Origin: Pseudomonas oryzihabitans
GTDB lineage: Bacteria > Pseudomonadota > Gammaproteobacteria > Pseudomonadales > Pseudomonadaceae
Direction: 5' to 3'
DNA length: 64,000 bases
NCBI RefSeq assembly: GCF_001518815.1
Contig: NZ_CP013987.1
Coordinates: 1,343,001-1,407,000, forward strand
Shown: positions 11,506-21,379 of the stretch, piece after piece
How the letters are laid out: each line of letters opens with the position of its first letter
Position numbering within the stretch: position 1 is the first letter of the stretch
Program-made: the position numbers and the translations under genes
The notes under the pieces: model-generated
The model's input: the letters and a program-made list of their open reading frames with translations, nothing else
The model's database searches: none
What the model was told of the DNA's origin: nothing

Positions 11506-12261
11506 GTGACCCTGTCCCTTGATCTACTGGTAGAAACCGCCGACCGTTACCTGGAGACGGCTCGTATCCAGGATTATTGCCCCAATGGCCTGCAGGTCCA
11601 GGGCCGTGGGCAGCTTCGCCTGCTGGTCAGTGGCGTCACGGCCTCCCAGCAGTTGCTGGATGCCGCTGTAGCGGCCGGTGCCGATGCCATCCTCGTGCAC
11701 CACGGCTACTTCTGGAAAAACGAAGATGCCCGTCTCATCGGCATGAAGCACCGCCGGATCAAGACCCTGCTGAGCCACGACATCAGCCTGCTAGCCTATC
11801 ACCTGCCGCTGGACGTCCATCCCGAAGTGGGCAACAACGTTCAGCTGGGACGCCGCCTTGGCGTGCAGAACATTCGTCCGCTGCCGGGCGATGCCAGGGG
11901 GCTGATCTGGGAGGGCGAGCTGGCCGAGCCGTTGTCCGCGACGGATTTTGGTCGGCGGGTAGCGGATACCCTGCAGCGCCAGCCGCTGGTGGTCGGTGGC
12001 GGACGATCGATCCGGCGCCTGGCCTGGTGCACCGGAGGCGCCCAGGGCTATATCGATCAGGCCATCGCGGCGGGCGTGGACGCCTACCTGACCGGTGAGG
12101 TATCCGAGCAGACGGTGCACAGTGCCCGCGAAAACGGGGTCAGTTTCTTCGCTGCCGGCCACCATGCTACCGAGCGCTATGGGGTGCAGGCGCTGGGCGA
12201 CTATCTGGCCACTCAACTGGGCGTGCAGCATCTATTTATCGACTGCGATAACCCGGCCTGA
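11506..12261 (+). CDS. NIF3-like dinuclear metal centre protein (YbgI family)
   Basis: Member of the NIF3/YbgI family of hexameric di-metal proteins, whose exact cellular role is unsettled (often listed as GTP cyclohydrolase I type 2 homologue). The 251-residue product has the expected metal-binding motifs: ILVHHGYFW, AYHLPLDVHPEVGNN and, near the C-terminus, FFAAGHHATERYG. The GTG start at 11506 is preceded by GGAGG at 11491-11495, so the longer open frame from 11470 is not used. It is divergent from algW. Confidence 0.9.
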   Translation: MTLSLDLLVETADRYLETARIQDYCPNGLQVQGRGQLRLLVSGVTASQQLLDAAVAAGADAILVHHGYFWKNEDARLIGMKHRRIKTLLSHDISLLAYHLPLDVHPEVGNNVQLGRRLGVQNIRPLPGDARGLIWEGELAEPLSATDFGRRVADTLQRQPLVVGGGRSIRRLAWCTGGAQGYIDQAIAAGVDAYLTGEVSEQTVHSARENGVSFFAAGHHATERYGVQALGDYLATQLGVQHLFIDCDNPA

Positions 12262-12426
12262 GCGTCATAAGCATATAGCTTCTAGTTCTAGAAGGGCTGT
12301 CGGGACATAACCATTGCCTATGATAAGGTTGAGGTTCGTCCACGGCCCGCTCTGTCCGGTGTGTCCAGTCGACTGGATGCCGCAACGGACATCTCCTAGG
12401 CCACCTTTCTGCAATCGTGAGTAGCC
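12262..12426 (+). promoter_or_regulatory. cysD promoter region with a perfect inverted repeat
   Basis: The 165 bases before cysD contain an exact inverted repeat CTTCTAG-TT-CTAGAAG at 12279-12294 and a TATGAT -10 candidate at 12319-12324 without a recognisable -35. An activator-dependent promoter fits sulfur-assimilation genes, which are normally controlled by the LysR-type protein CysB. Assigning the palindrome to CysB is inference. Confidence 0.45.
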
Positions 12427-13344
12427 ATGCTCGACAAACAGACGCACCTCAAACAGCTTGAGGCGGAAAGCATCCACATCATCCGTGAAGTGGCCGCCGA
12501 GTTCGACAATCCGGTCATGCTGTATTCCATCGGCAAGGATTCGGCCGTGATGCTGCACCTGGCCCGCAAGGCCTTCTTTCCCGGCAAGCTGCCGTTCCCG
12601 GTACTCCACGTGGACACCGGCTGGAAATTCCAGGCCATGTACGAATTCCGCGATCGCATGGTTGAGGACATGGGGCTCGATCTGCTGGTGCACAAGAATC
12701 CGGAGGGGGTCGCCCAGGGCATCAACCCCTTCACCCATGGCAGCGCCAAGCACACCGACATCATGAAGACCCAGGGCCTCAAGCAGGCGCTGGACAAGTA
12801 CGGCTTCGACGCAGCCTTCGGCGGCGCCCGCCGTGATGAAGAGAAGTCCCGCGCCAAGGAGCGCGTCTACTCCTTCCGCGACAGCAAGCACCGCTGGGAC
12901 CCCAAGAACCAGCGTCCCGAACTGTGGAACATCTACAACGGCAAGACCAACAAGAGCGAGTCGATCCGGGTCTTCCCGCTGTCCAACTGGACCGAGCTGG
13001 ACATCTGGCAATACATCTATCTCGAAGGCATCCCGATCGTGCCGCTGTACTTCGCTGCCGAGCGCGAGGTGATCGAGAAGAACGGCACCCTGCTCATGAT
13101 CGACGACGACCGTATCCTCGAGCACCTCTCGCCCGAGGAAAAGGCGCGTATCCACAAGCGCCAGGTGCGCTTCCGTACCCTCGGCTGCTACCCCCTGACC
13201 GGCGCGGTGGAGTCCCAGGCGACGACGCTGACGGACATCATCCAGGAGATGCTGCTCACCCGCACCTCCGAACGCCAGGGCCGGGTCATCGACCACGATG
13301 GCGCCGGATCCATGGAAGAGAAGAAACGTCAGGGGTATTTCTAA
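12427..13344 (+). CDS. cysD: Sulfate adenylyltransferase subunit 2 CysD
   Basis: Catalytic subunit of ATP sulfurylase, which activates sulfate to adenosine 5-phosphosulfate for cysteine synthesis. The 305-residue protein belongs to the PP-loop ATP pyrophosphatase family; the loop reads [13 protein letters not shown] near residue 36. Further landmarks are [17 protein letters not shown] and [16 protein letters not shown]. It lies one base ahead of cysNC, so both subunits are made from one transcript. Confidence 0.98.
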   Translation: MLDKQTHLKQLEAESIHIIREVAAEFDNPVMLYSIGKDSAVMLHLARKAFFPGKLPFPVLHVDTGWKFQAMYEFRDRMVEDMGLDLLVHKNPEGVAQGINPFTHGSAKHTDIMKTQGLKQALDKYGFDAAFGGARRDEEKSRAKERVYSFRDSKHRWDPKNQRPELWNIYNGKTNKSESIRVFPLSNWTELDIWQYIYLEGIPIVPLYFAAEREVIEKNGTLLMIDDDRILEHLSPEEKARIHKRQVRFRTLGCYPLTGAVESQATTLTDIIQEMLLTRTSERQGRVIDHDGAGSMEEKKRQGYF

Positions 13345-13345
13345 G

Positions 13346-15244
13346 ATGTCGCACCAATCCGATCTGATCGGCCAGGACATCCTGGCCTACCTCGCACAGC
13401 ACGAACGCAAGGAGCTGCTGCGCTTCCTCACCTGCGGCAACGTCGACGACGGCAAGAGCACCCTGATCGGGCGCCTGCTGCACGACTCCAAGATGATCTA
13501 CGAGGATCACCTGGAAGCCATCACCCGTGACTCCAAGAAGGTGGGCACCACCGGCGAGGAGGTCGACCTGGCGTTGCTGGTGGACGGTCTGCAGGCCGAG
13601 CGCGAGCAGGGCATCACCATCGACGTGGCCTATCGCTACTTCTCCACGGCCAAGCGCAAGTTCATCATCGCCGACACCCCCGGCCATGAGCAGTACACCC
13701 GCAACATGGCCACCGGGGCCTCCACCTGCGACCTGGCGATCATCTTGGTCGATGCCCGTCACGGCATCCAGACCCAGACGCGCCGGCACAGCTACATCGC
13801 TTCGCTGCTGGGCATCAAGCACATCGTGGTCGCTATCAACAAGATGGACCTGCTGGGCTTCGACCAGGCGGTGTTCGAACGCATCAAGGACGACTACCTG
13901 GCCTTCGCCCAGCGCATCGAGCTGGGCGCCAAGGACATCCACTTCGTCCCCATGTCGGCGCTCAAGGGCGACAACGTGGTGAATCGCAGCGAGCAGACGC
14001 CCTGGTACAGCGGCAAGTCGCTGATGGAAATCCTCGAGACCGTGGAGATCGCCGCGGATCGCAATCTCGACGACCTGCGCTTTCCGGTGCAGTACGTCAA
14101 TCGGCCCAACCTCAACTTCCGTGGCTTCGCCGGGACCCTGGCATCGGGTGTCGTTACCAAGGGCGATGCCGTGGTGGTCCTGCCGTCGGGCAAGGGCAGT
14201 CGGGTCAAGTCCATCGTCACCTACGAAGGCGAGCTGGAGCAGGCCGGTCCCGGCCAGGCGGTGACCCTGACCATGGAAGACGAGATCGACATCTCCCGGG
14301 GCGACGTACTGGTGCATGCCGACAACCGTCCCCAGGTGACCGACAGCTTCGAGGCCATGCTGGTGTGGATGGCCGAAGAGCCCATGCGCCCAGGCAAGAA
14401 GTACGACATCAAGCGCGCCACCAGCTATGTGCCGGGTTCGCTGCCGAGCATCGTGCACACGGTGGACGTCAATACCCTGGAACGCGGCGCCACCAGCGAG
14501 CTCAAGCTCAACGAGATCGCCCGGGTCAAGGTGGCCCTGGATTCCCCCATCGCCCTGGACGGCTATGGCGTCAACCGCACCACCGGCGCCTTCATCGTCA
14601 TCGATCGCCTGACCAATGGCACCGTAGGTGCCGGCATGATCATCGCCGACCCGGTAGGTAGCGCTGGCCATGGCCAGAGCGCGCATCAGCTGCACGTCGC
14701 CACCAGCGAGCGGGCTGCCCGTTTCGGTCAGCAGCCCACCACGGTGCTCTTCACTGGCCTTTCCGGTGCCGGCAAGACCACCCTGGCCTATGCCCTGGAG
14801 CGGCGCCTGTTCGACGCCGGTCGCGCGGTCTTCGTGCTGGATGGCCAGAATCTGCGCCACGACCTGAACAAGGGCCTGCCGCAGGATCGCGCGGGTCGTC
14901 GCGAGAACTGGTTGCGCGCCGCCCAGGTGGCCCGTCAGTTCAACGAGGCGGGCCTGATCGCCCTGGCTGCGTTCGTCGCGCCGGATGCCGAGGGTCGGGC
15001 CCAGGCCCAGGCACTGATCGGTGCCGAGCGCCTGCTGACGGTACACGTCAAGGCTTCGCCAGCGGCTTGCGCCGAGCGGGATCCCCAGGGACTCTACACC
15101 GCCGGTGGCGACAATATCCCGGGCATCTCCTTTGCCTACGATGCGCCCGAAGACGCCGATCTGGTACTGGATACCGAACAGCTGTCGGTGGAGGAGGGGG
15201 TCCAGCAGATCCTCGACGTCCTGCGGCGACGCCAGGTGATCTAA
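13346..15244 (+). CDS. cysNC: Bifunctional sulfate adenylyltransferase subunit 1 / APS kinase CysNC
   Basis: Fusion protein of 632 residues. The N-terminal part is the regulatory GTPase CysN, with [31 protein letters not shown] and NKMD as G-motifs and beta-barrel domains to about residue 440. The C-terminal part is APS kinase CysC, which phosphorylates APS to PAPS, with P-loop GLSGAGKTT and the RDPQGLY motif. The kinase has [11 protein letters not shown] where many relatives have LDGDN; as I recall this is the common Pseudomonas form. ATG 13346 follows the cysD stop by one base. Confidence 0.97.
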   Translation: MSHQSDLIGQDILAYLAQHERKELLRFLTCGNVDDGKSTLIGRLLHDSKMIYEDHLEAITRDSKKVGTTGEEVDLALLVDGLQAEREQGITIDVAYRYFSTAKRKFIIADTPGHEQYTRNMATGASTCDLAIILVDARHGIQTQTRRHSYIASLLGIKHIVVAINKMDLLGFDQAVFERIKDDYLAFAQRIELGAKDIHFVPMSALKGDNVVNRSEQTPWYSGKSLMEILETVEIAADRNLDDLRFPVQYVNRPNLNFRGFAGTLASGVVTKGDAVVVLPSGKGSRVKSIVTYEGELEQAGPGQAVTLTMEDEIDISRGDVLVHADNRPQVTDSFEAMLVWMAEEPMRPGKKYDIKRATSYVPGSLPSIVHTVDVNTLERGATSELKLNEIARVKVALDSPIALDGYGVNRTTGAFIVIDRLTNGTVGAGMIIADPVGSAGHGQSAHQLHVATSERAARFGQQPTTVLFTGLSGAGKTTLAYALERRLFDAGRAVFVLDGQNLRHDLNKGLPQDRAGRRENWLRAAQVARQFNEAGLIALAAFVAPDAEGRAQAQALIGAERLLTVHVKASPAACAERDPQGLYTAGGDNIPGISFAYDAPEDADLVLDTEQLSVEEGVQQILDVLRRRQVI

Positions 15245-15260
15245 GGCCTGCAGCGATAGA

Positions 15261-15287
15261 AAAAACCCGCCTTTCGGCGGGTTTTTC
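15261..15287 (+). terminator. Rho-independent terminator after cysNC
   Basis: Stem ACCCGCC (15265-15271) and GGCGGGT (15276-15282), loop TTTC, followed by a T run and preceded by an A run. It is symmetrical and lies between convergent genes, so it can stop transcription from both sides. Confidence 0.9.
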
Positions 15288-15295
15288 ATGGGCCT

Positions 15296-15610
15296 TTACC
15301 AGCGTGGGGGCGGGCCATAGTAGTAGGCGCCAGGTGGCGGGCCGTAGTACACGGGGCGCGGCTCAACCACGCGATACTCGTAGACCGGTGCCGGCTCGTA
15401 GTAGACCACGCGCGGCGGTGGCGGCGGCGGTGGCCCCTCGATGTAGACCGGCTCGCGGGCATAGGAGTGGGAGACGATGGCTCCGCCAACCACGGCGCCA
15501 ACCACTGCACCAAGAAAGGCCGGGCCGGGACCACGACCGTGGGCGGACGCCTGACCGGCGATGGCGAGGCAACCGGCAAGCACCACAGCTTGAGTGATGC
15601 GACGTAGCAT
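15296..15610 (-). CDS. Exported glycine-zipper, proline/tyrosine-rich protein of unknown function
   Basis: A 104-residue hypothetical protein. The ATG at 15610 has GGAGAA upstream. It has a signal peptide (hydrophobic core about 8-20, cut after ASA near residue 26), a glycine-zipper segment AVVGAVVGGAIV (about 35-46), then a low-complexity tail rich in Pro and Tyr with a run of seven prolines. The zipper suggests membrane insertion or oligomerisation in the envelope. A similar gene follows cysN in P. aeruginosa (PA4441 by position, from memory). Function unknown. Confidence 0.75.
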   Translation of the reverse strand: MLRRITQAVVLAGCLAIAGQASAHGRGPGPAFLGAVVGAVVGGAIVSHSYAREPVYIEGPPPPPPPRVVYYEPAPVYEYRVVEPRPVYYGPPPGAYYYGPPPRW

Positions 15611-15820
15611 GATGATTCTCCTGCGACCCGGGGTGATGAAACCGGGCATCTCTATCAGACCGCAGCGATGGCCGCTCGCCTAGGCAGCCCGGGGTAAAGT
15701 TTGGGTAAACCAAATACTTCGACATCAGTCCCAACAACCTGAGGTCGACGTGTCCCCAGCCTCGCGGGACGCATCTTCTGTATCTGGTACCGCGACCGGT
15801 GCCCCGACCACGAGACCACT
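15611..15820. other. Intergenic region at a synteny junction
   Basis: About 210 bp between a leftward and a rightward gene. It contains a small inverted repeat TTTGG-GTAAA-CCAAA around 15698-15712 but no clear promoter hexamers. It joins two blocks that lie far apart in P. aeruginosa PAO1. Confidence 0.4.
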
Positions 15821-17455
15821 GTGCAGATCCTCTATACCGCTCTGATCCTCTTGCTGATGGTGGGCGCCACCCGTCTCAGCGCCCACCTCATTCCCATCCC
15901 GCTGCCATTGATCCAGGTGGTGGTGGGCGCCTTGCTCGCCTGGCCCACGCTGGGGTTGCATGTCGCCCTGGATCCTGAACTCTTTCTGTTGCTGTTCATA
16001 CCGGCGCTGCTGTTCTCCGATGGCTGGCGCATGCCCAAGCGCGAATTCTGGCGGCTGCGGCGCCCCATCTTCGTACTGGCCTTCGGCCTGGTGTTACTCA
16101 CGGTGCTGGGCGCCGGCTGGTTCCTGCACTGGATGCTCAAGCTGCCCTGGGCAGTGGCCTTCGCCCTGGCTGCTGTGCTGTCGCCAACCGATGCCGTGGC
16201 CGTTTCCAGCATCGTCCGCGGACGGCTGCCCAGTGCGCTGCTGCATGTGATCCAGGGCGAGGCCCTGCTCAACGATGCCTCTGGCCTGGTGACCTTCAAG
16301 TTCGCCGTGGCGGCAGCCCTGACCGGCGCCTTTTCGCTCAGCCAGGCCAGCCTGGATTTCTTCATCGTCGCCGTGGGTGGGGCGCTGGTTGGCGGGGTGT
16401 TGAGCTGGCTGGTCGGTCGTGCCCGGGCCTGGATGGTGATCCGACGAGGCTGGAGCGATGCCGCACCCCATGTCGTCTTCATGCTGTTGCTGCCTTTCGC
16501 CGCCTATGTGCTGGCGGAGCGGTTGGGCGTCTCGGGCATCCTCTCGGCGGTGGCCGCCGGGATGATGCAGAGCCGGGTCGACATGCTGCCTCGACAGACC
16601 GCCACCCGACTGCTCAATCACAGCGTCTGGGGGCTGGTGGAGTTCGCTTTCAACGGCCTGGTATTTCTCATCCTCGGCCTGCAGCTACCTGACATCCTGG
16701 CGGCCGCGCTGCCAGCTTCCCAGGCGCTCTGGCCGGCCGCGGGCTGGCTGACGCTCTACGTGGTGGGGGCCTATCTGGTGATCATGGCCATTCGCTTCGG
16801 GGTCATCCTGGGCTATTGGCACCTGACCCAGCCCGGCAGCGGCCCTATCACCATCGCTGGCGATCCCCGCTGCATCGCCGCCATCGCTTCCCTCAGCGGG
16901 GTACGCGGCGCCGTGACCCTGGCGGGTGTGCTGTCGCTGCCGCTGATGCTGTCGGATGGCACGCCTTTTCCCCTGCGTGATGTCCTGGTATTCATCGCCG
17001 CCGGCGTGATCCTGCTGTCACTGGTGGTGGCGAGCGTCGGCATTCCGCTGCTCCTGGCGCGTTTGCCGGAGCAGTCCAACGACCTGCTGGAGCGTGAACG
17101 CTGCGAGGTACGGATCAATGCCGCCCGGGCGGCCATCGGGGCCTTGGAGGACGTGGAGTCAGACGATGCGGACGAACCAGCCCGGGCAGCGCTGCAGGCG
17201 GAGATCAAGGCCGGCATCATTGCCGAGTTTCGCGACGAGTTGAGTTCCGCCGATGACAGCGAGGATGCCCGTTCCTTGGCGCGTCTGCGGGATACCCTGG
17301 ATGGCGAGCTGCGTCTGCTCGCCATCCGCGCCCAGCGTCGCGAACTCTATCGGCTGCGCATCGCCGGCGTGATCGATGACCTGGTGGTCAGCGAATTCCT
17401 GCGCGAACTGGACATCCAGGAGACCGCGCTGATGCGCGATCAGGGCAACCGCTAG
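15821..17455 (+). CDS. Na+/H+ antiporter, CPA1 family
   Basis: Inner-membrane monovalent cation/proton antiporter of 544 residues. About twelve hydrophobic segments fill residues 1-415. Family landmarks are LFIPALLFSDGWRM, LAAVLSPTDAVAVSS (transport-site Asp region) and GEALLNDASGLV. The C-terminal 130 residues form a charged cytoplasmic domain. The GTG start at 15821 gives MQILYTALIL. It is convergent with dapC, and the two stop codons share the four bases CTAG. Substrate (Na+ or K+) cannot be told from sequence. Confidence 0.9.
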   Translation: MQILYTALILLLMVGATRLSAHLIPIPLPLIQVVVGALLAWPTLGLHVALDPELFLLLFIPALLFSDGWRMPKREFWRLRRPIFVLAFGLVLLTVLGAGWFLHWMLKLPWAVAFALAAVLSPTDAVAVSSIVRGRLPSALLHVIQGEALLNDASGLVTFKFAVAAALTGAFSLSQASLDFFIVAVGGALVGGVLSWLVGRARAWMVIRRGWSDAAPHVVFMLLLPFAAYVLAERLGVSGILSAVAAGMMQSRVDMLPRQTATRLLNHSVWGLVEFAFNGLVFLILGLQLPDILAAALPASQALWPAAGWLTLYVVGAYLVIMAIRFGVILGYWHLTQPGSGPITIAGDPRCIAAIASLSGVRGAVTLAGVLSLPLMLSDGTPFPLRDVLVFIAAGVILLSLVVASVGIPLLLARLPEQSNDLLERERCEVRINAARAAIGALEDVESDDADEPARAALQAEIKAGIIAEFRDELSSADDSEDARSLARLRDTLDGELRLLAIRAQRRELYRLRIAGVIDDLVVSEFLRELDIQETALMRDQGNR

Positions 17456-18645
17456 CCCTTGCAGAAGCGGCGGATGCGCTCCGCTGCTTCCACACACTCG
17501 GCCAGGGGGGCGACCAGCGCCATGCGTACCCGTCCGGCACCTGGGTTGGTACCCTCCACCTCGCGCGAGAGGTAGGAGCCCGGTACGACCGTCACGTGCT
17601 CACGAGCGAAGAGGTCGCGGGCGAAGGCTTCGTCATCGCCGGGCGTCTTGGCCCAGAGATAGAAGCCGCCGTCCGGCAGGGAGACGTCCAGACTGCCCTG
17701 CAGAATGTCCAGTACGGCGGCGAATTTCTGCCGGTAGAGCGCGCGGTTCTCGCGGACATGGACTTCGTCGCGCCAGGCTACGGCACTAGCCTTCTGCACC
17801 TGCACCGGCATGGCGCAGCCATGATAGGTGCGATAGAGCAGGAAGCGCTTGAGGATGGTGGCATCGCCGGCGACGAAGCCGGATCTCATGCCCGGCAGGT
17901 TGGAGCGCTTGGAGAGGCTGTGGAAGACCACGCAACGGGCGAAGTCGCTGCGACCCAGTTCGGCGCAGGCGGTCAGCAGGCCGGGCGGCGGGCTGGCTTC
18001 ATCGAAGTAGAGTTCGCTGTAGCATTCGTCGGCGGCGATCACGAAGTCGTGGCGGTCGGCGAGTTCGATGAGCTTCTTCAGCGTTTCCAGGGGTAGCAGG
18101 GCGCCCGTGGGATTACCCGGGGAGCAGAGGAAGAGCAGCTGGCACCGCTGCCAGACCTCATCCGGAACGCTGTCGAAATCGGGGTTGAAGCCGTTGTCCG
18201 CCAGGCAGGGCAGATAATGCGGCTCGGCGCCGGCCAGCAGGGCCGCCCCTTCGTAGATCTGATAGAAGGGATTGGGGCTCAGCACCAGACCGCGCTTGCT
18301 GCGATCCACCACTGCCTGGGTAAAGGAGAACAGGGCTTCCCGGGTACCAGTGACTGGCAGCACGTGACGAGCCGGATCCAGCCAGCCCGCGGGGACGGCG
18401 AAGCGCTGGCCGGCCCAGTCGGCGATGGCCTCACGCAGGTCGGCGATTCCCAGTGTGGTGGGATAGACCGCCAGTTGAGCCAGATTCGCGGTCAGCGCCT
18501 CGGCGACGAAGGCGGGTGCCGGGTGCTTGGGCTCGCCGATCGACAGCGGGATGGGGCTGATCGAAGCCGGCGGGGTGACGGTGGCCAGCAGGGCACGCAG
18601 TTTCTCGAACGGATAGGGCTGCAGCAGGTCGAGGGTGGGATTCAT
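17452..18645 (-). CDS. dapC: N-succinyldiaminopimelate aminotransferase DapC
   Basis: PLP-dependent aminotransferase making N-succinyl-LL-diaminopimelate for lysine and peptidoglycan. The 397-residue product has SIGEPKHPAP, FLCSPGNPTGA, ADECYSELYF and the PLP lysine in SLSKRSNLPGMRSGF. The assignment to DapC rather than another class I aminotransferase rests on close similarity to the gene next to glnD in pseudomonads. It lies just downstream of glnD on the same strand, with a 24-bp gap. Confidence 0.92.
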   Translation of the reverse strand: MNPTLDLLQPYPFEKLRALLATVTPPASISPIPLSIGEPKHPAPAFVAEALTANLAQLAVYPTTLGIADLREAIADWAGQRFAVPAGWLDPARHVLPVTGTREALFSFTQAVVDRSKRGLVLSPNPFYQIYEGAALLAGAEPHYLPCLADNGFNPDFDSVPDEVWQRCQLLFLCSPGNPTGALLPLETLKKLIELADRHDFVIAADECYSELYFDEASPPPGLLTACAELGRSDFARCVVFHSLSKRSNLPGMRSGFVAGDATILKRFLLYRTYHGCAMPVQVQKASAVAWRDEVHVRENRALYRQKFAAVLDILQGSLDVSLPDGGFYLWAKTPGDDEAFARDLFAREHVTVVPGSYLSREVEGTNPGAGRVRMALVAPLAECVEAAERIRRFCKG

Positions 18646-18669
18646 CGTCGGGTGGTCCTTCGTTCGAGA

Positions 18670-21369
18670 CTAGATGCTGATGCGACTGAGTGGCGTCTGG
18701 CTGTCCCGCTCGCCCAGCTGCTTGATCAGGGCTTGCTGCAGCGCGGCGCAGAGGCTGGGATCCGACAGTGGGCGACCGTCGGCGTCGGTCACGTAGAAGA
18801 CGTCTTCCACGCGTTCGCCGAGGGTGGCGATCTTGGCGTTGAGCACGGACAGGTCGAAATCGAGGAAGATCCGTCCCACCCGCGCCAGCAGACCGGGTCG
18901 GTCGGGCGCCGTCAGTTCGATGAGGCTCGCCGAACGCGTGGTGTCGGTATAGATGTTCACCTGGGGCGAAAAGGCGAAATGCTTGAGCTGGCGGGTCACG
19001 CGCCGATTGATGATGCTCGGGTATTCTTCCGGATGCTTGAGCGCCTCGATCAGGCCGGCGCGGATCTGGGCGATACGCGCGGGATTGTTGCCAATCGAGC
19101 CGCCATCGGTATCCAGCACGATGTAGGTGTCCAGGGTGAACTGGCTGCTGGAGGTGATGATGCGTGCGTCCTGAATGTTCAGGTTGAGCTGGTCCATCAC
19201 CGCCACGGTAACCGCGAAGAAGTCGTGCTGGTCCGCGGCATAGATGAAGATCTGGGTGCCGCCCTCGGAGTCACGCTGGGTGGTCTCGCGGATCAGCACC
19301 AAAGGCTCGGCGGTATCGCCATGGCCGAGGATGGCCTCGGTGTGCCAGGCGACGTCCAGTGCGGTGTGGCGCAGGAAGTAGGTATCACCCAGCTGCGACC
19401 AGAGCTGCTCGGCGTCATCGGCATCGATGCCGCGGCGCATCAGGGTATCTAATGCTGATTGCTGGGTACTGCGGATCTGCTCCTCGCGGTTGACCGGATT
19501 CTCCAGGCCCCGACGCAGGGCACGCTTGGTCTCGGTGTATAGCTGGCGGAGCAGGGTGGCGCGCCAGGAGTTCCATAGCGACGGATTGGTCGCGGTGATG
19601 TCGGCCACGGTCAGGACATACAGATAGTCCAGGTGGGTATGATCGCCAACGGTCAGGGCGAAGTCGTGGATGACCTGGGGATCGGAGAGATCCTTGCGCT
19701 GGGCGGTGGTGGACATCACCAGGTGGTTGCGTACCAGCCAGCTGACCAGACGGGTGTCCCACTCCGGCAGCTGGTGGCGGCGACCGAAAGCTTCCACGTC
19801 TTCCGCGCCCAGCTCCGAATGATCGCCACCACGACCCTTGGCGATGTCGTGGTAGAGGCCGGCGACATAGATCAGCTCCGGCTTGGGCAGCTTGTGGATC
19901 ACCCGCGTCGCCAGCGGATACTTCTCGGCGAGGACGTCGTAGCTCATCTTGCGCAGATGCTTGATGAGATTGAGGGTGTGGGCGTCGACCGTATAGATGT
20001 GGAAGAGGTCGTGCTGCATCTGCCCGACGATCTGGCCGAATTCGGGCAGGTAGAGCCCCAGCAGGCCATAACGATTCATGCGCCGTAGATTGCGGTGGAT
20101 GCCGGATTCGCTCTTGAGCAGCTCGATGAACAGGCTGGTATTCCGAATGTCCTGGCGGAAGGCGTCATCGATCAGGTGACGGCTGTCGCGAAGCAGGCGG
20201 ATGGTACCGGCGCTCGGTCCCTTGATCGCAGGGTTCTGCGCCAGCAGGACGAACAGCTCCATCAGGGCGAAGGGGGTGCGCAGGAAGACCTGGGGATGCA
20301 CCACCTCGAGATAGCCGTTACGGATCTGGAACCTGTTGTTGAGCGGGGTGACCGCGGCAGGCACCTGCTCGTCGCGCAGATTCACTTCCTCGAAGTGCTG
20401 CATCACCACGTCGCTGAGCTGGGAGACGTCCATCACCACCCGGTAGTACTTCTGCATGAAGCGTTCTACCGCGAGCTTGGCGTCGTTATCCTCGTAACCG
20501 AGCAGGTTGGCGATGCGCCGCTGGTGGTCGAACAGCAGGCGGTCCTCGGCGCGACCGGCGAGCATGTGCAGGGCATAGCGGACCTTCCACAGGTACTCCT
20601 GTGCCGAGGTCAGCAGGCCGCATTCGCTTTCGGTCAGAAAGCCCTGGCCTACCAGCGCCTGCAGATTGAGGGTGCCGAACTGGCGCCGGGCGATCCACAG
20701 CAGTGTCTGGATATCGCGCAGACCACCCGGTGAACCCTTCACATTGGGTTCCAGGTTGTATTCGGTGTCGTTGTACTTCGCGTGCCGCGCGCTCTGTTCG
20801 GCACGCTTGGCCAGGTAGAAGGCGCGTCCGGGCCAGAGATGCTCGACGCCTGTCGCCGCCAGCATCGCCTGGCGCAGGTGCTCGGGGCCGGCGAGGGTGC
20901 GGCTTTCCATCAGGTTGGTGATCACCGTCAGGTCGGCCAGGGCCTCGGTGGTGCATTCGCGCAGGGACCGGACGCTTTGCCCCACGGCCAGGCCCACGTC
21001 CCATAGCAGGGTCAGGAAGCCTTCGATGGATGCGCGGAAGCGCTCCTGCTCTTCTTCGGCGAGCAGGATGAGCAGGTCGATATCCGAGTGTGGATGCAGT
21101 TCGCCGCGGCCATAGCCGCCTACGGCGAGCAGGGCGATGCCGTCAGACGGCCAACTGAAGCGATTCCAGGCCGCCGTGAGCAACTGATCGATGAACCAGG
21201 CGCGATCCTCGACCAGGCGACGCACGCTGCGTCCGGCCAGGAAACGGGCATCCAGGGTGGCGTTCGCGGCCCGGATGAATTTCTTGAAGGCCGCGAGAGG
21301 GCTGGCTTTCAGCGAAAGCTCAGCCTGGAACTGGCCGGCGTCGAACAACTCCGAATCGACCTGGGGCAT
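18670..21369 (-). CDS. glnD: Bifunctional uridylyltransferase/uridylyl-removing enzyme GlnD
   Basis: Nitrogen sensor that uridylylates PII protein when glutamine is low and removes UMP when it is high. The 899 residues contain a nucleotidyltransferase domain with [17 protein letters not shown] (catalytic D96 and D98), an HD hydrolase domain around 450-570 ([15 protein letters not shown]) and two C-terminal ACT domains (about 705-790 and 815-890) that bind glutamine. Length and order are typical. It lies 10 bp behind map. Confidence 0.98.
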   Translation of the reverse strand: MPQVDSELFDAGQFQAELSLKASPLAAFKKFIRAANATLDARFLAGRSVRRLVEDRAWFIDQLLTAAWNRFSWPSDGIALLAVGGYGRGELHPHSDIDLLILLAEEEQERFRASIEGFLTLLWDVGLAVGQSVRSLRECTTEALADLTVITNLMESRTLAGPEHLRQAMLAATGVEHLWPGRAFYLAKRAEQSARHAKYNDTEYNLEPNVKGSPGGLRDIQTLLWIARRQFGTLNLQALVGQGFLTESECGLLTSAQEYLWKVRYALHMLAGRAEDRLLFDHQRRIANLLGYEDNDAKLAVERFMQKYYRVVMDVSQLSDVVMQHFEEVNLRDEQVPAAVTPLNNRFQIRNGYLEVVHPQVFLRTPFALMELFVLLAQNPAIKGPSAGTIRLLRDSRHLIDDAFRQDIRNTSLFIELLKSESGIHRNLRRMNRYGLLGLYLPEFGQIVGQMQHDLFHIYTVDAHTLNLIKHLRKMSYDVLAEKYPLATRVIHKLPKPELIYVAGLYHDIAKGRGGDHSELGAEDVEAFGRRHQLPEWDTRLVSWLVRNHLVMSTTAQRKDLSDPQVIHDFALTVGDHTHLDYLYVLTVADITATNPSLWNSWRATLLRQLYTETKRALRRGLENPVNREEQIRSTQQSALDTLMRRGIDADDAEQLWSQLGDTYFLRHTALDVAWHTEAILGHGDTAEPLVLIRETTQRDSEGGTQIFIYAADQHDFFAVTVAVMDQLNLNIQDARIITSSSQFTLDTYIVLDTDGGSIGNNPARIAQIRAGLIEALKHPEEYPSIINRRVTRQLKHFAFSPQVNIYTDTTRSASLIELTAPDRPGLLARVGRIFLDFDLSVLNAKIATLGERVEDVFYVTDADGRPLSDPSLCAALQQALIKQLGERDSQTPLSRISI

Positions 21370-21379
21370 GGGCGCTCAC

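Noticed and set aside
13286-15289. 667-codon antisense open frame over cysNC
   Set aside because: Same codon-bias shadow; cysNC on the plus strand explains the sequence fully.
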